DNA of 36,794 nt from an uncultured Prevotella sp. (GCA_934196725.1 CAKPWR010000022.1:1-36794); one strand, 5' to 3'; positions 8,172 to 16,932 are shown, counted from the stretch's first letter. Notes: a model not told the origin generated them from the sequence alone. A program made the numbers and translations.

Positions 8172-11100
8172 ATGAATAAAGTTACTCTATCACTCGTTGC
8201 TTTAGCAACTGTAGGCGGAACTGCACAGGTGCAGGCTGCTGATTTGACACCAGCAGAAGCTATCAAGGCGAAAAAGGCTGCGATAGACGAAGTACGTAAA
8301 GTTCTCAATGCTGCATCTATCCAGATTGAGAAGGAGTGCCCTGGTGTTAAGGATCCTTTCCTCTTGAAACTTAGTAACCTTACTAAGGAGTTGAACGACA
8401 TCTACAATGATGATGAAGTTCTTGAGTTCAGCGAAGAAAAGTTTGCTTTTTACGAAGGTGAGATTCTTCAGGTTAAGAAGGATGCTATTGACAAGCAGAA
8501 TTTGGAAACTGTAAAGGCTACTTTGGATGGTAAGTACCTTACTCTCAAGGGAGAGTATGATAATGCGATTGCAGAGACAGGCAAATACCCTAACGTAGGT
8601 CCTAAGTATAAGGCTACATTGCAGGGTTATGGTGTTGAGAATGTTCTGGCTGAAATTGACGCTGCATATAAAAGCGGTACAATTGATAAAGGTACACAGA
8701 CCCAGATTGAAGGTAAAATTAATACGCTGTCAGCAAAGATTAATAATTTGATGGCAGGTATCAAGAAGGCTGAAGCTGATTATAATAATAATGAGAATAG
8801 TTATAAGAACGTAATTGCTGATTTTGATGCTGCAAAGACTGCATATGATGCTCAGCTTCAGGATGTTATCAAGGCTCTTCCTACTCCTACCTATGAGAAT
8901 TGGCAGAAGGAGGTTGTGAAAGACTTGAATGCGCAGTATCGTTTGCTTCTTGATGCAAAGAAGAAGGTAGAAGCTGCTTATGCTGCAGGTACAGCTGCTG
9001 AGCAAGCTGCTGATTTGCAGGGTATTATCGCAGGTGCTAAGGGTGAAATTCAGACCCTTGTTCTTAATAAGATGGCAGAGGCTGCGGTTGAGGATGCAGC
9101 TAAGGCAGCTGCTGATAAGCAGGTTGAGAACTTGCAGAAGTATCTTGATGGCGAAAAGGCTAAGTTGGCTAAGTACAACTTGACCGACTGTGATGCTGAT
9201 ATTGCTGCTGCTCAGAAGCAGATTGATGATATGCAGGCTCATATCAATACTCATTATGCTAATGGTGAGAATAACGTTTCTAAGCAGGACTATGTTACAA
9301 TGGAGGGTAAAATCAATACCGCTATTGGTACCATCAAGTCTGGTGATCAGTACAAGAAGTCAGTTGATCAGGTTGTAGCTAATAAGGTAGCTCAGATAGC
9401 TATGGATGCTGAAGTTAAGGCTTTGGAAGATGCTTTGGCTGTTGCTATCGAAAAGGCAAAGACTCCTTCTGAGGATAAGAGCTATAATGCTGCTGCTTAT
9501 TTCGATGCTTCTGTAAAGGCTATTAATAAGAATATTACTAATGCAAAGAATGGTATTGCTAGCAAGTTCGGTACAAAGTCAGCTGTTGCTTATCAGACTT
9601 CTCCTGAATATACAAACTTGAAGAATGCTATTAATAAGGGTATTACTGATTACGGTACACGTACCGATAAGTCTCTCGTAGCTTATAACAAGGCTGTTAA
9701 GACAGCTACAGATGCTCAGGCATTGTTGGATAAGTTGGTAGAGAAGGCTAAGGATACTACAGTTACTGTTGATGCTACTACTTATGGTGGTAAGATTGCT
9801 ACTATAAAGAGTGAAATTGATGCAATCAACAAGGCTGTTGCTGATGCAAAGGCTCAGAAGGACGATAAACATCGTCAGGCAATGGAAAATGCAGCTAAGA
9901 AGACCATTAGCGAGGATATTGCTAAGCTGACAACTGATTATGATGCTAACAAGCTTACATTCGATAAGAGTAATGCTGAGAAGTCTGCACAGGCACATAT
10001 CCAGTCTGCCCAGGATTTGATTAAGGCAGAACAAGATGTCTTGGATGCAATTGGTGACCCAGCAAAACCTGAGTTTGCTGAGAAGTATGGAAATCAGGCT
10101 GGTGATATCAGTACTGAATTGGCTAAGTTGCAGGTTGAACTTGACAAGCTTACTATTGAGAAGAAAGATGCTGAATCTAAGTATAATTCTGATAAGACTG
10201 CTGCCGGTACGGATGAGACTAAGTTGTTGAATGCTGCAGCTGAGGCTATAGAAGTATTGTCTAAGATCAATGATGGATTGAATAATTTGGAGGGTCAGGT
10301 TGATAAACTTGATAAAGCAGCTACAGCTGCTGCCGAAAATGTTACCGCTTATAAGGAGACAATCAAGGAGGTTAATACAACTTCAGCTGCAAAGACTAAA
10401 CTTGATGCACTTCGTGCAGGCTTGAGCATTACAGTAGATCCAGCATGGACATATTACGATAATGCAATGGCTCAGTACATCCTTGATTTGGCTAAGGTTG
10501 CTCAAAAGACAGAGGATGCTTACGCTGCTCATACATCTAAGGCTAGTAAGGATGAATTGCTTGGTGAGAAGGAAACGATTCTTGCTAATGCACAGGCTTT
10601 GGCTAATAAGGTATTGCCTAACCAGAATGCATATACTGCTCAGACAGGAACTATCGCTAATGTGAAGAAGGAATGGCAGGATGCTTACGACAAGGTATCT
10701 AATAATGACTTGTCTGATAAGGGACCTGAGTTCTTGAGTCAGTTGGCTAAGCAGCAGGAGGTTATCAATAAGCTCGCTACGGATGCTGAGACAGAGTTCG
10801 GTAAGGGTGCTGCTGTTGAAAATCAGACTGCATTCAATGATGCTATCAAGGGCATCCGTACTCAGTTGGATGAGATTACAGGTAAGTCTAAGACCGACTA
10901 TGCTAAGAATGTTAATGAGCAGAATGCTGCACATCACGCTGCGTTCTTGTCAGCATTCGACCTCTCTAGTGGTGCATTCAGCAAGTCTGTTACTGAGTTG
11001 AACCAGTTCAGAACCATTCAGCGTGAGGATCTCCGTGAAAATGCTCTCGAGACCAACCAGCTTGTTAAGGTTCATGAGGATATCTATGCTTACGCAGAGA

Positions 11101-14036
11101 AGTTGCGCCTGTTGCAGAAGGCTGAGCAAGACAAGTACGATGGCTTCGTAGCAATGGATAAGGCTTATGGTGCTGACAATGTATTCTTCGATTCAGATTC
11201 TTATATTAAGGATGCTCAGACGTATAAGGCTGAAATCGAGAAGTTGTTGAAGGACTACGAGGTTCAGGTAAATGCTTTTGCAGAGGGTCTTATTACAACT
11301 GATTTGACTTATGCTCAGAATAAGCTTCTTGCTGGTCAGACTGCAATTGCTGCCTTTACATACACAGGTAAGAGTCAGGCATTCAATGATCTTGCAACAT
11401 TGATTGCTCAGGTTAATACAAGTAAGCTCAATGGCGGTACCTTCGCAGTTCAGGTAGACAAGCAGTGGTTAGGCGATTTGGCTAAGTCTAATGTAGACAA
11501 GATGTACGATGCTGATATCGAAGCTGCATGTGTCGCAGAAAAGGCTGCTTTGGTTGCTGCTGTTACTAAGATATATGATGCAGAAAAGAAGGCTATCGGT
11601 GAGTTGCCAGAAATTGATACCGACCAGATCTTGAAGGATCTTGATGTTCTGAAGGCAGGAACTATCGATGTGAACAAGGATATTGTTCCTACTCTTACAA
11701 CTGTTCCAACCATCAATAGCAACTGTGCTGCTTACATCGGTACAGTTTTGCCTAACCATTCAGATGTTTATGCTAATGCTGTTCAGGCTTCTAAGGATGT
11801 CGTTGCTAACAATAAGGCTTATGATGAGATTACCAAGAACCTGGAGGCTGCTGATGCTGTATTGGCTCAGGCTTACAAGAACTTCAGCCAGCTCTATTCT
11901 CTCCACATGAAGAATGCTGCTACTGATGCTCTCAGACAGATTGAACTTGACTACTATGCTCAGGTAACATTGGCTAATAACTACAAGGAGAGTCTGGCTT
12001 GTGTTGCTAACAAGGACAAGTTCAAGGACTTGGATAAGAAGTTCCAGACTAAGGTTAACGGTATGAAGAACAATCTCATTGATGTTGAGATTGCCGACGT
12101 TCGTACAAAGATCGACCAGGTGAAGGAGGAGTACAACCTTGCTGCTGCTGCCCTTGGTTTGGGTAATGTTACTCAATACGATGTTGAGGCATTGTACACT
12201 TCTTTGAAGGATATCGAGGACAACTGGAACTTGCCTGCAAGCGATAAGGACAAGAAGTCTTATGATGAGATTATGAAGTTGTTGCTTGGTCAGGAGACTA
12301 CTGTTGCTAATATGTACAAGACTCTCAATGGCTTGTATGACAATACTAAGGTTGCTGAGACAACAGCTGATATTGACGCATTGAAGGCTACTGTTGATCA
12401 GAAGTTGACAGAGGCTGAGGCAAAGGCTGCTTACAACGAGATTTTGACCGGCAAGTATCATAAGCTGGTTGAGCTTCTCCGCACTAAGTATAACAGCACT
12501 GTTGCTAACTATGAGGCTAAGCAGAAAGAGAATCATCTCTTGTTCTTCAAGGAGAACTTCGCATTCGATTTCGGTGTAGTTAATGAGGCTCTTGATGGTG
12601 CACGTGTTGCTGCATTGGTAGCTGATTACAACAAGTATCATAACAATGATTTGGCACTCGAGCAGTTGAATGAAGGTCTTGCAGAGTTGAATACTTTGCA
12701 TGCTGCATTCCAGGAGCATATAAAGGACTTCGTTTCTGTTGAGGAGGCTGATAAGGCAGCTGAGATTGCTCGCCAGGCTATGTCTATCGCTGCAACTAAG
12801 GCTGATATCGAGACTGCACATAAGGTAGTTGCTTTGCCAAGTGCAACTTTGACAGATGATGTAGAATGGGTTAAGAATAGTATTCTTACTATCCAGAAGA
12901 GTTGGACCAACACTGAGGTTCCTGTAAGACTCTCTGCAGTTTTGACAGATCTTGATGCAGCACATACCTCTATGACTGGTAAGAATTATTCTCCATCAAC
13001 ATTGGCTGAGTTGAATAAGACTTATGGAGATATTACAGATCTTCTCTATGCAGTTAATAACTACAATGACGATGCTGTAGATGGTTTGGTTGCTATCAAT
13101 ATTGATGGTAAGGCTTTGAAGAAGGCAGAAAAGGTTGACTACTTGAAGGAGGCTTGGCCACTTATGGTAGAGCGCATCAACAAGTTGGCTGCTGATACCA
13201 AGGCATTTGCTGAGAGAACAGTTGAGGCTTCTTACATCAAGGGTGATGCTTGTCACGACGGAACTGTTGATGTTAATGACTATGACCTCGTACGTTCTTG
13301 GATTTTGAAGGCTAAGTCATTCGATTCAGTTGTTAATGAGCTTGGTGAAGGTGCAGCATACGGTGGTGATATGGACGCAGACAAGACATTCACTGTTGCC
13401 GATATGTCACGTATTTCTAACCTCGTTTTGTACGGTAATGAGACAGGTCCTTCTGCAACTACTGCTCCAGCTAGAGCAACTAGATGCGTTGAGGGTGATA
13501 AGATTACCATTGACAAGCAGGCTGAGGAAACAACAGTATTCGGCAAGACTGTTAAGATTGCAGTGAACGTAACTAACAATGCTAGCTTCACCGCTGGTCA
13601 GTTCGACGTTACATTGCCTGCAGGTATGAAGCTTGTTGGTCAGGAACTCACAGGTCGTGCTAATGGTCATGAGATCTTTGGTAGCGAATTGGCAGAGGGT
13701 AAGTATCGCATCTTGGCTTCTACAATCGAGAATACTGAATTTGCTGGTCACGATGGAGCTCTCGTTGTTCTCAACGTTGAGGTTAGCGGCGACTACGCAG
13801 GTGGTGCTATCGAGGTTAACAACGCTATCTTCTCTGACGCTGCTGGACGTGCTTACGTTATCACAAGAGGTATCGGTGGTGGCAATGGTGAGACTACTGG
13901 TATTGACTCAATCACTGCACCTACAGTTAAGGAGCGCATCTTCTCTATCGGCGGTATGGTGAAGAAGTCTGTACAGAAGGGTATCAACATCATCGTCGGT
14001 GAGGATGGTACAACTCGCAAGGTTATCAAGAAGTAA
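8172..14036 (+). CDS. Giant secreted helical protein with dockerin, cohesin-like domain and C-terminal tail
   Basis: A 1,954-residue exported protein. Residues 1-22 are a signal peptide (MNKVTLSLVALATVGGTAQVQA). Residues 24 to about 1690 are rich in Ala, Lys, Asp, Glu and Gln with heptad-like spacing and few Cys, and look like a long array of helical bundles or coiled coil. A type I dockerin-like pair follows: GDACHDGTVDVND near 1691 and GDMDADKTFTVAD near 1731, both with Asp at the calcium-ligand positions, though one has Cys where Asn is usual. After a Thr/Ala/Pro linker, residues of about 1776-1903 form a cohesin-like beta domain (QFDVTLPAGMKLV). The last 40 residues (IFSIGGMVKKSVQKGINIIV) resemble the C-terminal sorting or anchoring tails common in Bacteroidales. 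Lys is mostly AAG and Ala mostly GCT or GCA, which suggests high expression. No enzymatic domain is seen. Function is inferred as structural or adhesive. Confidence 0.85.
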   Translation: MNKVTLSLVALATVGGTAQVQAADLTPAEAIKAKKAAIDEVRKVLNAASIQIEKECPGVKDPFLLKLSNLTKELNDIYNDDEVLEFSEEKFAFYEGEILQVKKDAIDKQNLETVKATLDGKYLTLKGEYDNAIAETGKYPNVGPKYKATLQGYGVENVLAEIDAAYKSGTIDKGTQTQIEGKINTLSAKINNLMAGIKKAEADYNNNENSYKNVIADFDAAKTAYDAQLQDVIKALPTPTYENWQKEVVKDLNAQYRLLLDAKKKVEAAYAAGTAAEQAADLQGIIAGAKGEIQTLVLNKMAEAAVEDAAKAAADKQVENLQKYLDGEKAKLAKYNLTDCDADIAAAQKQIDDMQAHINTHYANGENNVSKQDYVTMEGKINTAIGTIKSGDQYKKSVDQVVANKVAQIAMDAEVKALEDALAVAIEKAKTPSEDKSYNAAAYFDASVKAINKNITNAKNGIASKFGTKSAVAYQTSPEYTNLKNAINKGITDYGTRTDKSLVAYNKAVKTATDAQALLDKLVEKAKDTTVTVDATTYGGKIATIKSEIDAINKAVADAKAQKDDKHRQAMENAAKKTISEDIAKLTTDYDANKLTFDKSNAEKSAQAHIQSAQDLIKAEQDVLDAIGDPAKPEFAEKYGNQAGDISTELAKLQVELDKLTIEKKDAESKYNSDKTAAGTDETKLLNAAAEAIEVLSKINDGLNNLEGQVDKLDKAATAAAENVTAYKETIKEVNTTSAAKTKLDALRAGLSITVDPAWTYYDNAMAQYILDLAKVAQKTEDAYAAHTSKASKDELLGEKETILANAQALANKVLPNQNAYTAQTGTIANVKKEWQDAYDKVSNNDLSDKGPEFLSQLAKQQEVINKLATDAETEFGKGAAVENQTAFNDAIKGIRTQLDEITGKSKTDYAKNVNEQNAAHHAAFLSAFDLSSGAFSKSVTELNQFRTIQREDLRENALETNQLVKVHEDIYAYAEKLRLLQKAEQDKYDGFVAMDKAYGADNVFFDSDSYIKDAQTYKAEIEKLLKDYEVQVNAFAEGLITTDLTYAQNKLLAGQTAIAAFTYTGKSQAFNDLATLIAQVNTSKLNGGTFAVQVDKQWLGDLAKSNVDKMYDADIEAACVAEKAALVAAVTKIYDAEKKAIGELPEIDTDQILKDLDVLKAGTIDVNKDIVPTLTTVPTINSNCAAYIGTVLPNHSDVYANAVQASKDVVANNKAYDEITKNLEAADAVLAQAYKNFSQLYSLHMKNAATDALRQIELDYYAQVTLANNYKESLACVANKDKFKDLDKKFQTKVNGMKNNLIDVEIADVRTKIDQVKEEYNLAAAALGLGNVTQYDVEALYTSLKDIEDNWNLPASDKDKKSYDEIMKLLLGQETTVANMYKTLNGLYDNTKVAETTADIDALKATVDQKLTEAEAKAAYNEILTGKYHKLVELLRTKYNSTVANYEAKQKENHLLFFKENFAFDFGVVNEALDGARVAALVADYNKYHNNDLALEQLNEGLAELNTLHAAFQEHIKDFVSVEEADKAAEIARQAMSIAATKADIETAHKVVALPSATLTDDVEWVKNSILTIQKSWTNTEVPVRLSAVLTDLDAAHTSMTGKNYSPSTLAELNKTYGDITDLLYAVNNYNDDAVDGLVAINIDGKALKKAEKVDYLKEAWPLMVERINKLAADTKAFAERTVEASYIKGDACHDGTVDVNDYDLVRSWILKAKSFDSVVNELGEGAAYGGDMDADKTFTVADMSRISNLVLYGNETGPSATTAPARATRCVEGDKITIDKQAEETTVFGKTVKIAVNVTNNASFTAGQFDVTLPAGMKLVGQELTGRANGHEIFGSELAEGKYRILASTIENTEFAGHDGALVVLNVEVSGDYAGGAIEVNNAIFSDAAGRAYVITRGIGGGNGETTGIDSITAPTVKERIFSIGGMVKKSVQKGINIIVGEDGTTRKVIKK

Positions 14037-14048
14037 CTAAGATACTAT

Positions 14049-14109
14049 AAATAGATGTATTGGCTGTTGCCAAAGACTTGCTGTCAGGGCAACAGCCGAT
14101 ACCTATTTT
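14049..14109 (+). terminator. Long hairpin between the first and second cohesin genes
   Basis: GGCTGTTGCC (14062-14071) pairs perfectly with GGCAACAGCC (14088-14097). The flanks AAATAG (14049-14054) and CTATTT (14103-14108) extend it after a small internal bulge. The T-stretch at the end is short (TATTTTC), so it may be a partial terminator that lowers transcription of the two downstream genes, or a processing and stability element. Confidence 0.7.
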
Positions 14110-14154
14110 CTTGTGAGTGTTTCTGTTCATTCCGTAACAAACAAAAAAAGAATT

Positions 14155-15252
14155 ATGAAAAAAGTTTTTTATACACTGATGTTCCTCATTATGGGTTGCA
14201 TCTCATCATTTGCTGCTAATGTACTGAAGCTTGCTGGTACTGGCGGTACAGATGTACAGATTATCCCTGGAGAGGAAAACCTTTTAGAGGTCGTTTTGAA
14301 TAATGATGTTCCAGTAACATCATTACAATTTGATGTTACCCTTCCTGATGGGTTGACCTTCGTGGAAAACAGTCAGCTGAGAGTAACTAATCGTGTTACC
14401 CGTGCTAGTCATGACTTTTATACAGTTAAGCAGTCTACTGGTGCTTATCGCTTTGTTCTTTTTGGTAAAGCTCCTACAATGGAAAAGTCCGTTATCAAGG
14501 GCAACAGCGGTGCTATCGTTACTTTCAAGGTAAAGGCTGACATTGACTACAAGGGTGATGTTATCAAGGTTACTGAGATAATTGGTAGTAATGGTACAGA
14601 TCTTGAGAATCAGAAGGTTAACATGGAAGACCAGAACATCAAAGCTGACGTTTGTGCAGCAGATGCTGGCTTGGAGGCAGAGGCTATTACTTTAACTCCT
14701 GGTAAGTCTGGTATTGTAAATGTAACTCTTGCTAACCACATTTCACTTGCTGGTTTGCAGGCTACCGTTACTCTTCCTGAGGGTGTTCACTTTGTAGAGG
14801 GTAAGGATGGTGAGTATGTTGATTACTCTAATCGTCTTTCTACCAATATTTCAGCAATGTTGGAGCCGATTCCTTCTAAGCCTAATACTTATCAGCTTCT
14901 CATTTCATCTCTTACAAATGATGAATTCGAGGGTACTGAGGGTGTTCTCTTTGGCTTGAACGTTGCTGCAGACCAGACATTCCAGAATGGTAATGTTGTT
15001 ATCTCTGACATCAAGGTTTCTTCTGCTCGTGGTAACGGATATTCTGTTAAGGATGTCCTCACTTGCGGTATTACCCAGTTCTCAGATCCTACACTTGATG
15101 GTGTTTGGGATATCGAGGATGTTAATGCAATTCGTGACGTTATATTAAATGGGGTAGAAAATCCATTTGTTGACGTTGATCATAATGGCGTTGTTGATGT
15201 TGAAGATATCAATTTTGCTTATGATAAGATTTTGAAATCTGTAACAAAGTAG
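14155..15252 (+). CDS. Secreted double-cohesin protein with C-terminal dockerin
   Basis: A 365-residue exported protein. The N-terminus KKVFYTLMFLIMGCISSFA is a signal peptide; cleavage after SSFA is likely, but Cys15 in LIMGC leaves a lipoprotein possible. Two cohesin-like beta domains follow: about 20-155 (SLQFDVTLPDGLTFVE) and about 170-305 (GLQATVTLPEGVHFVEG). The C-terminus (about 308-360) is a dockerin with two well-formed calcium loops, DPTLDGVWDIED and DVDHNGVVDVED, each followed by a helix ending in IL. ATG 14155 was chosen because the signal peptide begins there; the GTG at 14113 adds an unlikely extension. It lies 118 bases after the giant gene and 22 bases before the next cohesin gene. 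Carrying both partners of the cohesin-dockerin pair, it could link chains. No catalytic domain is present. Confidence 0.85.
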   Translation: MKKVFYTLMFLIMGCISSFAANVLKLAGTGGTDVQIIPGEENLLEVVLNNDVPVTSLQFDVTLPDGLTFVENSQLRVTNRVTRASHDFYTVKQSTGAYRFVLFGKAPTMEKSVIKGNSGAIVTFKVKADIDYKGDVIKVTEIIGSNGTDLENQKVNMEDQNIKADVCAADAGLEAEAITLTPGKSGIVNVTLANHISLAGLQATVTLPEGVHFVEGKDGEYVDYSNRLSTNISAMLEPIPSKPNTYQLLISSLTNDEFEGTEGVLFGLNVAADQTFQNGNVVISDIKVSSARGNGYSVKDVLTCGITQFSDPTLDGVWDIEDVNAIRDVILNGVENPFVDVDHNGVVDVEDINFAYDKILKSVTK

Positions 15253-15274
15253 TTTTTAGTTAAAATTATAGAAG

Positions 15275-15955
15275 ATGAAAAAGAATTTATTTTTTACAAA
15301 GTTTTGCTTGATTTTTATGATGTTACTTGGAAGCACTAGTTTAGTACGTGCTGAAGAGGGTACGGTAAAAATGATTGTTACTCCAAACGAATTTGTTCCG
15401 GGTACTGAAACTGTAATTACTATAGCTTATGATGCTCAAACAAAGCATAATGGCTTTAACTTGGATGTTACTCTTCCTAAGGGACTTACTATTGTCAGTA
15501 AGGAAGTTACAGATGAGGATGGTGAAACTGTAACTGCATTTTTTGAGAAAGGTGAGGCTTTGTTAGCTTCTCATAACTTTAATCATAATTATAACCCTGA
15601 AAAGAGTATTGATAAAGAAACTGGTGAAACTTGGTTCCGTGTTTTGGTTGATAACTCAAAGTTAAAGGATATGAAGCCTTCTGGTTCTTTGTTTACTTTC
15701 ACAGTTAAGGTAAGTGAAGAACTCGCAGATAAAGCGCAGATTAAGTTGACTAAGATTAAGTTCAATGGTATTCCATATTTCGAGCAGTCTTTCGATATTA
15801 CAAAGAGTACCGTTCCAACAGGTATCAATGGTGTAGAGGCAGAGGCTCAGACTACTGACGCTGTTTACTCTATCGGTGGTGTTCGTTTGAACAAGGCTGC
15901 TAAGGGTGTAAACGTAGTTATCAGAAACGGTAAGGCTATTAAGGTAGTAAAGTAG
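15275..15955 (+). CDS. Secreted single-cohesin protein with C-terminal tail
   Basis: A 226-residue exported protein with a signal peptide of about 26 residues (ending GSTSLVRA). Residues of about 28-182 form one cohesin-like beta domain, with GFNLDVTLPKGLTIVSKE corresponding to the QFDVTLP-type strand of its neighbours. The C-terminus VYSIGGVRLNKAAKGVNVV closely mirrors the tail of the giant protein (IFSIGGMVKKSVQKGINII) and is typical of Bacteroidales sorting or anchoring tails. It has no dockerin. The 22-base gap to the preceding gene indicates co-transcription, and a strong terminator follows. It could be the cell-surface receptor for the dockerins of the other two proteins; this is inference. 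Confidence 0.83.
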   Translation: MKKNLFFTKFCLIFMMLLGSTSLVRAEEGTVKMIVTPNEFVPGTETVITIAYDAQTKHNGFNLDVTLPKGLTIVSKEVTDEDGETVTAFFEKGEALLASHNFNHNYNPEKSIDKETGETWFRVLVDNSKLKDMKPSGSLFTFTVKVSEELADKAQIKLTKIKFNGIPYFEQSFDITKSTVPTGINGVEAEAQTTDAVYSIGGVRLNKAAKGVNVVIRNGKAIKVVK

Positions 15956-16010
15956 TGCGAGTGACTTATACCTAATTTATTAGGTGTATTAGTTTGAAAA
16001 AGTATAAATT

Positions 16011-16042
16011 AAAGAGGGGCATCAAATGATGTCCCTCTTTTC
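16011..16042 (+). terminator. Terminator of the cohesin/dockerin cluster
   Basis: AAAGAGGGGCATC pairs with GATGTCCCTCTTT around an AAAT loop, with one G-U pair, and is followed by TTCTTTTCCC. A smaller palindrome, ACCTAA/TTAGGT, lies upstream at about 15970-15985. This ends the three-gene unit. Confidence 0.9.
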
Positions 16043-16098
16043 TTTTCCCTTTTTTGAAGAAAATCCCTGATTTCCTTTGCGTTTTCAATAAAAAAGTG

Positions 16099-16106
16099 TA
16101 TCTTCG
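16099..16106 (+). promoter_or_regulatory. Degenerate -7 element before the Rpn pseudogene
   Basis: TATCTTCG differs from TAnnTTTG at one base and lies 47 bases before the ATG at 16154. Its surroundings (GTATCTTCGCAGC) resemble the functional-looking GTATCTTTGCAGC before the histidine kinase gene. It may be a decayed or weak promoter. Confidence 0.45.
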
Positions 16107-16153
16107 CAGCAGAATTGCAATATTGCGTCCACGACCTTATAAAACGTAAGAAG

Positions 16154-16616
16154 ATGGCAAGATTCATAGACCCCCGTGTCGATTGGGCTTTCCGATTGGA
16201 TGCGTTTTTACCTCCAACTGCCATTGTTCGACAAGCATACGGAGGCAGAGTGTATGGATATATTTAATTGTTGGATTTATATAATGAAGAATATGAACAT
16301 GTTTGAGCAGATGCCATTCAGCGAGAAGTATCCAGTCTTCCGCAAGTTGGCAGAAATAGGCGACCTCCGCAAGCTTTCCCGCGAGGAACTTGAGCTTTAT
16401 GATGAGGACATCAAGAATATGCGTGATATATATGCCACCAGAAAGTTTGATGAGAAGAGAGGAATGGAAAAAGGAATTGCGAAAGGTCGTGTGGAAGGTC
16501 GTGCGGAAGGTAAAGCGGAAGTAGCCCGTAACTTGTTGGCAATGGGTATGTCTTGGTCTGAAATCATACAAGCTACAGGATTAACAGAAGACCAGCTGAA
16601 GCAACTTCAGTCGTAA
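16154..16616 (+). pseudogene. Rpn-family PD-(D/E)XK nuclease, internally deleted and frameshifted
   Basis: The ATG at 16154 opens MARFIDPRVDWAF, a typical N-terminus of the Rpn/PDDEXK_2 family (recombination-promoting nuclease, formerly called putative transposase). After this stub the frame runs out at the TAA at 16265. The C-terminal half continues in another frame from about 16203: RFYLQLPLF, WIYIMKNM, then a charged helix and the Gly-Lys-Glu repeat GMEKGIAKGRVEGRAEGKAE, ending at 16616. Full-length members have about 290-300 residues, so about 130-150 codons are missing, including the whole catalytic core. A GTG at 16176 could still give a 146-residue product without nuclease residues. 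Whether the remnant is made is unknown. Confidence 0.8.
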
Positions 16617-16901
16617 ATGAAATTGAACTGAGCCTCATTTGAAGTTGAAGTGAGGCTCAAGTAAACCTTAATAGAGGTTCACGTAAACTTTATCTGAGCC
16701 TCAAGCCAACTTGAGATGAAGCTTACTTCATTGGCAAGTGAAGCCTGTTTCTATGACCAATGAAGCTTCTTTCAATAACCAATGAAGCTTCTTTCAATAA
16801 CCAATGAAGCCTTGTTGTGAAGCAATCGTATGAAATGCTTAAAAATCCTTTTTTATGACTAAAAAGATATAGGCTTGTTTGCACAAAACAAAAAAAAAGT
16901 T
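16617..16901 (+). repeat. Gene-free repeat and hairpin region before ATPase copy B
   Basis: No gene is seen here. TGAGCCTCA (16629-16637), its reverse complement TGAGGCTCA (16651-16659) and a second TGAGCCTCA (16695-16703) could form two mutually exclusive hairpins. CTCAAG/CTTGAG (16700-16715) and AACCT/AGGTT (16664-16679) add further stems. At 16756-16810 a 22-base unit, ACCAATGAAGCTTCTTTCAA plus TA, occurs twice in exact tandem, followed by the first 11 bases of a third copy. The word GAAGC recurs throughout. The origin is unclear. Confidence 0.75.
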
Positions 16902-16909
16902 TATCTTTG
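16878..16909 (+). promoter_or_regulatory. Promoter of ATPase copy B
   Basis: A TTTG box at 16878-16881, a 20-base spacer and TATCTTTG at 16902-16909 match the full Bacteroidetes -33/-7 promoter. The ATG at 16933 follows after 23 bases. This is one of the two best promoters in the window. Confidence 0.85.
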
Positions 16910-16932
16910 CATATATCTTATATTGCATTATT

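Noticed and set aside
11760..12965. Minus-strand open frame of 401 codons opposite the giant gene
   Set aside because: The translation is dominated by Leu, Ser, Ile and Cys, as expected when Ala/Lys/Asp-rich repeats are read backwards. There is no start context and no domain.
8172..15955. A cellulosome with enzymes
   Set aside because: No glycoside hydrolase, carbohydrate-binding or peptidase domain could be seen in any of the three proteins or their direct neighbours.
16756..16810. CRISPR-like repeats
   Set aside because: The 22-base units are directly adjacent without spacers, and no cas genes are present in the window.
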